Shown here in pieces: positions 6,203 to 8,916 of a stretch of 8,916 bases of DNA (positions are counted from its first letter, which is position 1; every line of letters begins with the position of its first letter). Origin of the DNA: Pedosphaera sp. (GTDB taxonomy: Bacteria; Verrucomicrobiota; Verrucomicrobiia; Limisphaerales; Pedosphaeraceae); assembly GCA_028293465.1 (NCBI GenBank), contig JAQGOT010000498.1, forward strand, positions 1 through 8,916, written 5' to 3'. The notes under the pieces were generated by a model that worked only from the letters and a program-made list of their open reading frames with translations, searched no databases and was not told where the DNA came from. A program made the translations under genes and the position numbers.

Positions 6203-7057
6203 ATGAGAAAACATTGTTTTGCCTTTGCACTTGCCGTGGCATTGTCTGCGGCCAACGGGTCCGCCCAAACAACCTTCCAGGCTTCCCTTACCGGCGCGGG
6301 TCAAACGCCCGCGAATGCTTCTACCGCGACCGGCGTCGGCACGGTGGTTTTGAATGCGGCGCAGAACCAGATTACCGTAAACCTGAGTTGGACCGGGTTG
6401 TCCGCACCAGCGTCAGCGGCTCACATTCACGGCCCTGGCGGGGTGGGCACGAACGCCTCAGTTCTGTTCCCGTTTTCGGGGGTGCCCGCCGCCACCAGCG
6501 GGGCCATCCCGCAGCAGGTTTTTTCCATCACCGCGACCCAGGTTGGCTATCTCAATGCCGGTTATCTTTACTTCAATGTGCATAATTCAACTTTCCCGGG
6601 CGGCGAGATTCGCGGACAAGCGCTCCCGGCAACCTATAATTTGATGGTGACGACCAACGGCAATGGCTCAATCTCCCCCGGTAGCGGCACTTACACGGCC
6701 GGTTCAAATGTGGTTTTGACGGCCACTCCGAATCCTGGCTATGCCTTCACCAATTGGTCCGGTGCGGTCACGGGCACCAATAATCCCATTTCTGTGTCCA
6801 TGACGGGCGACAAGGCGGTCACCGGCAATTTTGTTTTTGCCACCAACAGTGTGCCGGCTTCCATTGCTCTCGCCGCGCAAATCGGCTGGTTTGCCACCAC
6901 CAACTTTCACTATCAGGTGCAGGCGGCGGACGTCCTCAACAGCAACGTCTGGTTCGATCTCGGCGGTCCCATTGCCGGAAACAACGCCACCAACTTTTCC
7001 TACGACCCATTCGGAACCAATCAAAAACGGTTTTATCGCGTGATGACCAGACCTTGA
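6203..7057 (+). CDS. secreted CHRD-domain protein with InlB-type repeat
   Basis: The product has 284 residues. Residues 1-22 form a signal peptide (MRKHC, hydrophobic FAFALAVALSAA, cut near GSAQ). Residues about 24-140 are a CHRD domain: FQASLTGAGQTP, then SAAHIHGP, then HNSTFPGGEIRGQ, the family's hallmark blocks. CHRD was first described in chordin and is widespread in bacterial secreted proteins; its role there is not settled. Residues about 145-212 match a divergent InlB B-repeat (NGNGSISPGSGTYTAGSNVVLTATPNPGYAFTNW, split here by its strands). The C-terminal part, about 228-284, with FHYQVQAADVLNSN and ending QKRFYRVMTRP, looks like the short beta-rich tail common on verrucomicrobial secreted proteins. 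The start at 6203 follows a pyrimidine-rich leader without Shine-Dalgarno; an in-frame ATG at 6086 would displace the signal peptide. It probably acts outside the cytoplasm. Confidence 0.92.
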   Translation: MRKHCFAFALAVALSAANGSAQTTFQASLTGAGQTPANASTATGVGTVVLNAAQNQITVNLSWTGLSAPASAAHIHGPGGVGTNASVLFPFSGVPAATSGAIPQQVFSITATQVGYLNAGYLYFNVHNSTFPGGEIRGQALPATYNLMVTTNGNGSISPGSGTYTAGSNVVLTATPNPGYAFTNWSGAVTGTNNPISVSMTGDKAVTGNFVFATNSVPASIALAAQIGWFATTNFHYQVQAADVLNSNVWFDLGGPIAGNNATNFSYDPFGTNQKRFYRVMTRP

Positions 7058-7235
7058 AGTGGGTCGCGTCACTCACGCCAATGATAAACCCCTGAAGCCC
7101 CCGCAGCTTCCGTTGCGACAGCCCGCGATTTCCTCCCCACCAAGGAAGGTCAATTCAAGAATCCTGAAGGTGTGAAAGGCATGCGAAGAAGCGGTCCATG
7201 CGCGCACGGTTGAGATCGCCCTCCCTTGCCCCGCC

Positions 7236-7263
7236 TTGACGTGCGCAAGGGTTCCTATTAAAT
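7236..7263 (+). promoter_or_regulatory. candidate promoter giving a near-leaderless fmdB transcript
   Basis: TTGACG at 7236-7241, 16 bases, then TTAAAT at 7258-7263 would place the transcription start at or within a few bases of the ATG at 7270. No Shine-Dalgarno is present, which fits leaderless or short-leader translation. Box matches are moderate. The rest of the 212-base gap from 7058 shows nothing I can identify. Confidence 0.3.
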
Positions 7264-7269
7264 GACACC

Positions 7270-7632
7270 ATGCCAACATACGAATACGTTTGCGCCAAGT
7301 GCGGCAAAGAGTTTGAAAAGGTCCAACCGATGGCGGCCTCCGCGCTCACGACCTGTCCCAAGGAGCTTTGTGGCATGAAAAAATGGAGCAAAGGCAAGGT
7401 CAAACGCGCCATCAGCGCCGGGGCCGGCCTGATTTTCAAGGGGAGTGGCTTCTACATAACGGATTATCGCAGCGAGAATTACAAAGCCGGTGCCAAGAAG
7501 GATTCCGCCCCCGCCGTCTCCAGCGACAGCAAGCCGGCCGCGACTGAAAGCAAATCCTCCGGCACCGCCAAACCCACCCCCAGCAAGGTCGAAACCAAGC
7601 CCGCCGCCAAACCCACTCCCAAAGCCACCTGA
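7270..7632 (+). CDS. FmdB-family zinc ribbon protein
   Basis: The product has 120 residues and starts with the FmdB/putative regulatory protein signature MPTYEYVCAKCGKEFE. Two cysteine pairs, C8-C11 and C29-C34 (CPKELC), form a zinc ribbon. The segment GLIFKGSGFYITDYRSE at about 53-69 is the usual end of the conserved part. Family members were named after a putative regulator in the formamidase region of Methylophilus, but the general function is unknown. Residues about 74-120 are a low-complexity Ala/Lys/Pro/Ser/Thr tail with AKPTP twice, longer than the minimal family and probably disordered. It is a soluble cytosolic protein. The gene stands alone between the CHRD gene and the convergent phage-type cluster. 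Confidence 0.92.
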   Translation: MPTYEYVCAKCGKEFEKVQPMAASALTTCPKELCGMKKWSKGKVKRAISAGAGLIFKGSGFYITDYRSENYKAGAKKDSAPAVSSDSKPAATESKSSGTAKPTPSKVETKPAAKPTPKAT

Positions 7633-7756
7633 TCCAACCCGGCGCGAAGACCAAGACTTGGTTTAACCGCAAAGATCAGGGAGATGACCTGCCGGCGAAC
7701 GTCTGGCTCAATTCATACGGCCGCCGCACCCTCCCGGGAAGCAGAACGGGTGACAG

Positions 7757-8089
7757 TTATTTCATCCAACTCTTCCGCCGCCCGGGTCGGTTGCCGCCAA
7801 ATTCCGGGTCCCGGCTGGCTTTGCGGTATTGCAGAACCGATTCCAGTTCGAAAACGCGCTTGCCCATTTTTCCGCTGATCCAGCGCCAGCGCAGGATGCG
7901 ATACGCCTTCGGTTCGTTCAGGATGTTGCTGAGCGTGGAGCGGGAGATGTTCAACATCTTCGCCGTCTGTTGGGAGGAGATCTCCCGGGTGGGTCGCTTG
8001 GGCGCGATGACGAAGCCGCCGCTGCCATTGGGCAGCACGTCGGCAAAGAGGATGGTATAGGCCGGATCGTTGAACGTTTTTTTATTCAT
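7757..8089 (-). CDS. phage-type helix-turn-helix DNA-binding protein
   Basis: The product has 110 residues. Residues about 36-58 form a helix-turn-helix (SSQQTAKMLNISRSTLSNIL), and 70-90 resemble the wing of MerR/excisionase-like HTH_17 proteins (ISGKMGKRVFELESVLQY). The arginine-rich stretch between (RILRWRW) could contact DNA. A role as regulator or excisionase-like factor is plausible; neither can be decided from sequence. Its start lies six bases after the stop of the cysteine-rich gene on the same strand, so the two are probably co-transcribed. No Shine-Dalgarno is visible, so translation may be coupled. It is the last phage-type gene; beyond it 124 bases separate it from the convergent fmdB stop, containing a CCAAG-A-CTTGG dyad at 7651-7661 but no clear terminator. 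Confidence 0.8.
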   Translation of the reverse strand: MNKKTFNDPAYTILFADVLPNGSGGFVIAPKRPTREISSQQTAKMLNISRSTLSNILNEPKAYRILRWRWISGKMGKRVFELESVLQYRKASRDPEFGGNRPGRRKSWMK

Positions 8090-8095
8090 GGTGGG

Positions 8096-8323
8096 TTAGG
8101 CGCAAGCGCTGCAAAGGTTGGGCTCCAGCCAGTAACAGCCACCCGCACACGCATGAGTGAGGGTGCAACCGCATTTCCGGCATCGGCGATTGATATATTC
8201 CCGGGCATGGCGTCGGGCGGCGGTCTGGCTGAACGCGTTGCCGTGGGCGAACCCGGCACCGTCCACGAGGACGTGCCAGCGCCATTCCCCGCTGACGGGG
8301 TAAACGGTGGTTTGCACGTTCAT
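8096..8323 (-). CDS. small cysteine-rich phage-type protein (75 aa)
   Basis: From ATG 8323 the product has 75 residues. The N-terminal half has strands VYPVSGEWRWHVLVDG and a basic helix AARRHAREYINRR. The C-terminal part carries seven cysteines in the pattern C-x2-C-x-C-x5-C-x3-C-x7-C-x2-C (residues 48-74, with CRKCGC, GGCYWLEPNLC), which strongly suggests a zinc-binding or iron-sulfur-type small domain. I have seen the C..CGC...AC.GGC.W.EP.LC..C theme in phage-associated small proteins, whose function is unknown. An upstream in-frame ATG at 8431 would add 36 residues and leave only four bases after gam, but that extension reads straight through the stem-loop at 8346-8396 and looks non-coding. 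AAGGGA five bases before 8323 supports the shorter form. Confidence 0.75.
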   Translation of the reverse strand: MNVQTTVYPVSGEWRWHVLVDGAGFAHGNAFSQTAARRHAREYINRRCRKCGCTLTHACAGGCYWLEPNLCSACA

Positions 8324-8345
8324 GGTAATCCCTTGAGGCGCACCG

Positions 8346-8396
8346 CCTCCCTCGATGGGCACCAGACCCGGATTCGCCTGGTGTCCACGAGGGAGG
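8346..8396 (-). repeat. strong stem-loop between gam and the cysteine-rich gene
   Basis: On the plus strand, CCTCCCTCG (8346-8354) pairs with CGAGGGAGG (8388-8396). Inside this TGG pairs with CCA, and CACCAG (8360-8365) pairs with CTGGTG (8378-8383), leaving a 12-base loop. That makes about 18 base pairs in total with one small internal asymmetry. It lies 39 bases downstream of the gam stop and 22 bases upstream of the next start. No T-run follows on the minus strand, so it is probably not a simple terminator. Confidence 0.7.
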
Positions 8397-8435
8397 GTTG
8401 AACTGCAAGTGTTCATAAAACAGTCCGCCATGCGG

Positions 8436-8916
8436 TCATGCCGCTTCCGCTCGCGCCACCTGGCGGGTTTCGGTTTCGGTGAGCTTGGGATCGATGAAAA
8501 AGGATTCCTCGCGAATCACCACCGCGCCGATCTTGAGCAGGTCGGCCGCGCTTAAAGACTGGGCGGAGACATCCGCGATAAGCTGCTCCTTGTTGATCTC
8601 TTCCTTGGTGCGGATATAGGCGGAGCCCCATTTCACACGGCGCAACGCCTGCAGCACCACGTCCCAGGTCTGCCGGCCCAGCGTCTTGAGCTTGGGCGTG
8701 CCGGTGCGGAAACCGATCGTGCCGCAAACGAATTCAATCGACTTGCGCTGATGGAACTCCTGCGGATTCGCTTCCGCCCAGCCTTGAACCGCGGTGCTCA
8801 TCTCCGCAAGGCGTTGGGCGTTGGCTTCCAAGGCCGGTTGGTACTTGTCGCGAACCGCGCCGATCTCCGCGTCCATCCGGGCAGTGGTGAGACGCTCGTG
8901 ATTCTTGGCCGACGCA
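8436..8916 (-). CDS. gam: Mu Gam-like host-nuclease inhibitor (5' end outside window)
   Basis: The frame is open to the window edge: 159 residues are visible, including 13 (ASAKNHERLTTAR) before the internal methionine at 8876, so that methionine is probably not the start. The family is Phage_Mu_Gam: a long charged helix (MDAEIGAVRDKYQPALEAN), a second helix ending AEANPQEF, the strand IGFRTGTPKLKTL, then helices and VVIREESFFIDPKL near the C-terminus. Mu Gam binds double-stranded DNA ends as a Ku-like dimer and protects phage DNA from host exonucleases such as RecBCD. Mu Gam is 174 residues, so only a short N-terminal piece should be missing. It is the first visible gene of a three-gene minus-strand cluster and, by analogy with Mu, would follow transposition genes lying to the right. 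Confidence 0.88.
   Translation of the reverse strand, partial: ASAKNHERLTTARMDAEIGAVRDKYQPALEANAQRLAEMSTAVQGWAEANPQEFHQRKSIEFVCGTIGFRTGTPKLKTLGRQTWDVVLQALRRVKWGSAYIRTKEEINKEQLIADVSAQSLSAADLLKIGAVVIREESFFIDPKLTETETRQVARAEAA

Larger units (their letters stand above)
7757..8916 (-). mobile_element. partial Mu-like prophage early region or remnant
   Basis: Three compact same-strand phage-type genes (Gam-like, seven-cysteine protein, HTH protein) form one block, open on the right. In Mu-like phages many more genes would follow Gam in the direction of transcription, here to the left. Instead the host-type fmdB gene follows after 124 bases, so the element appears cut short or rearranged. The left boundary must lie within about 7633-7757, but no terminal repeat or target duplication can be recognised from one side only. 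Confidence 0.55.

Noticed and set aside
7829..8401. Plus-strand frame of 190 codons opposite the phage-type genes
   Set aside because: It crosses three gene boundaries on the other strand. The minus strand carries clear HTH and multi-cysteine patterns.

Overview
The window reads as a piece of chromosome from a Verrucomicrobia-type bacterium, probably in the Pedosphaera/Limisphaerales neighbourhood. This is inferred from protein style only. It has a BspA-type leucine-rich-repeat protein, a CHRD plus InlB-type-repeat secreted protein whose C-terminus ends in FYRV, a Tat-exported protein of a kind I associate with Verrucomicrobia and Planctomycetes, mostly absent Shine-Dalgarno sequences, and intergenic repeats of the CCGCAGAG/CCGCAAAG type. 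No rRNA, tRNA, CRISPR array or intact insertion sequence was seen.

Layout. Positions 1-57 may hold the tail of a gene entering from the left. On the minus strand, 88-1275 encodes an exported BspA-like LRR protein, followed by about 550 bases with no convincing gene. On the plus strand come two small unrecognised genes, 1825-2058 (77 aa, preceded by a promoter-like region with a perfect 7+7 palindrome) and 2194-2619 (141 aa). They are separated by a GC-rich, hairpin-forming spacer. On the minus strand, 2636-4048 encodes an ankyrin-repeat protein with a DUF4253-like C-terminal domain. Divergently, 4323-5885 encodes a Tat-exported, mainly alpha-helical protein of unknown function. A 317-base gap with repeat-like motifs follows, then 6203-7057 (CHRD/InlB-repeat secreted protein) and 7270-7632 (FmdB-type zinc ribbon).

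The right end (7757-8916, all minus strand) is different in character. It is a compact phage-type cluster with a Mu Gam-like host-nuclease inhibitor (running off the window), a seven-cysteine small protein and a helix-turn-helix protein. In Mu-like phages Gam belongs to the early operon behind the transposase genes, so those genes, if present, would lie to the right of the window. The cluster stops only 124 bases from the housekeeping-type fmdB gene, with no further phage genes, which suggests a truncated or rearranged prophage.

The genes do not form one pathway. The left and middle parts look like independently transcribed surface/secreted and interaction proteins. Only the three phage-type genes look like an operon. 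The observations most worth following are the truncated Gam cluster with its strong intergenic stem-loop, the ankyrin-DUF4253 fusion, the uncharacterised Tat protein, and the palindromic promoter of the 77-aa gene.
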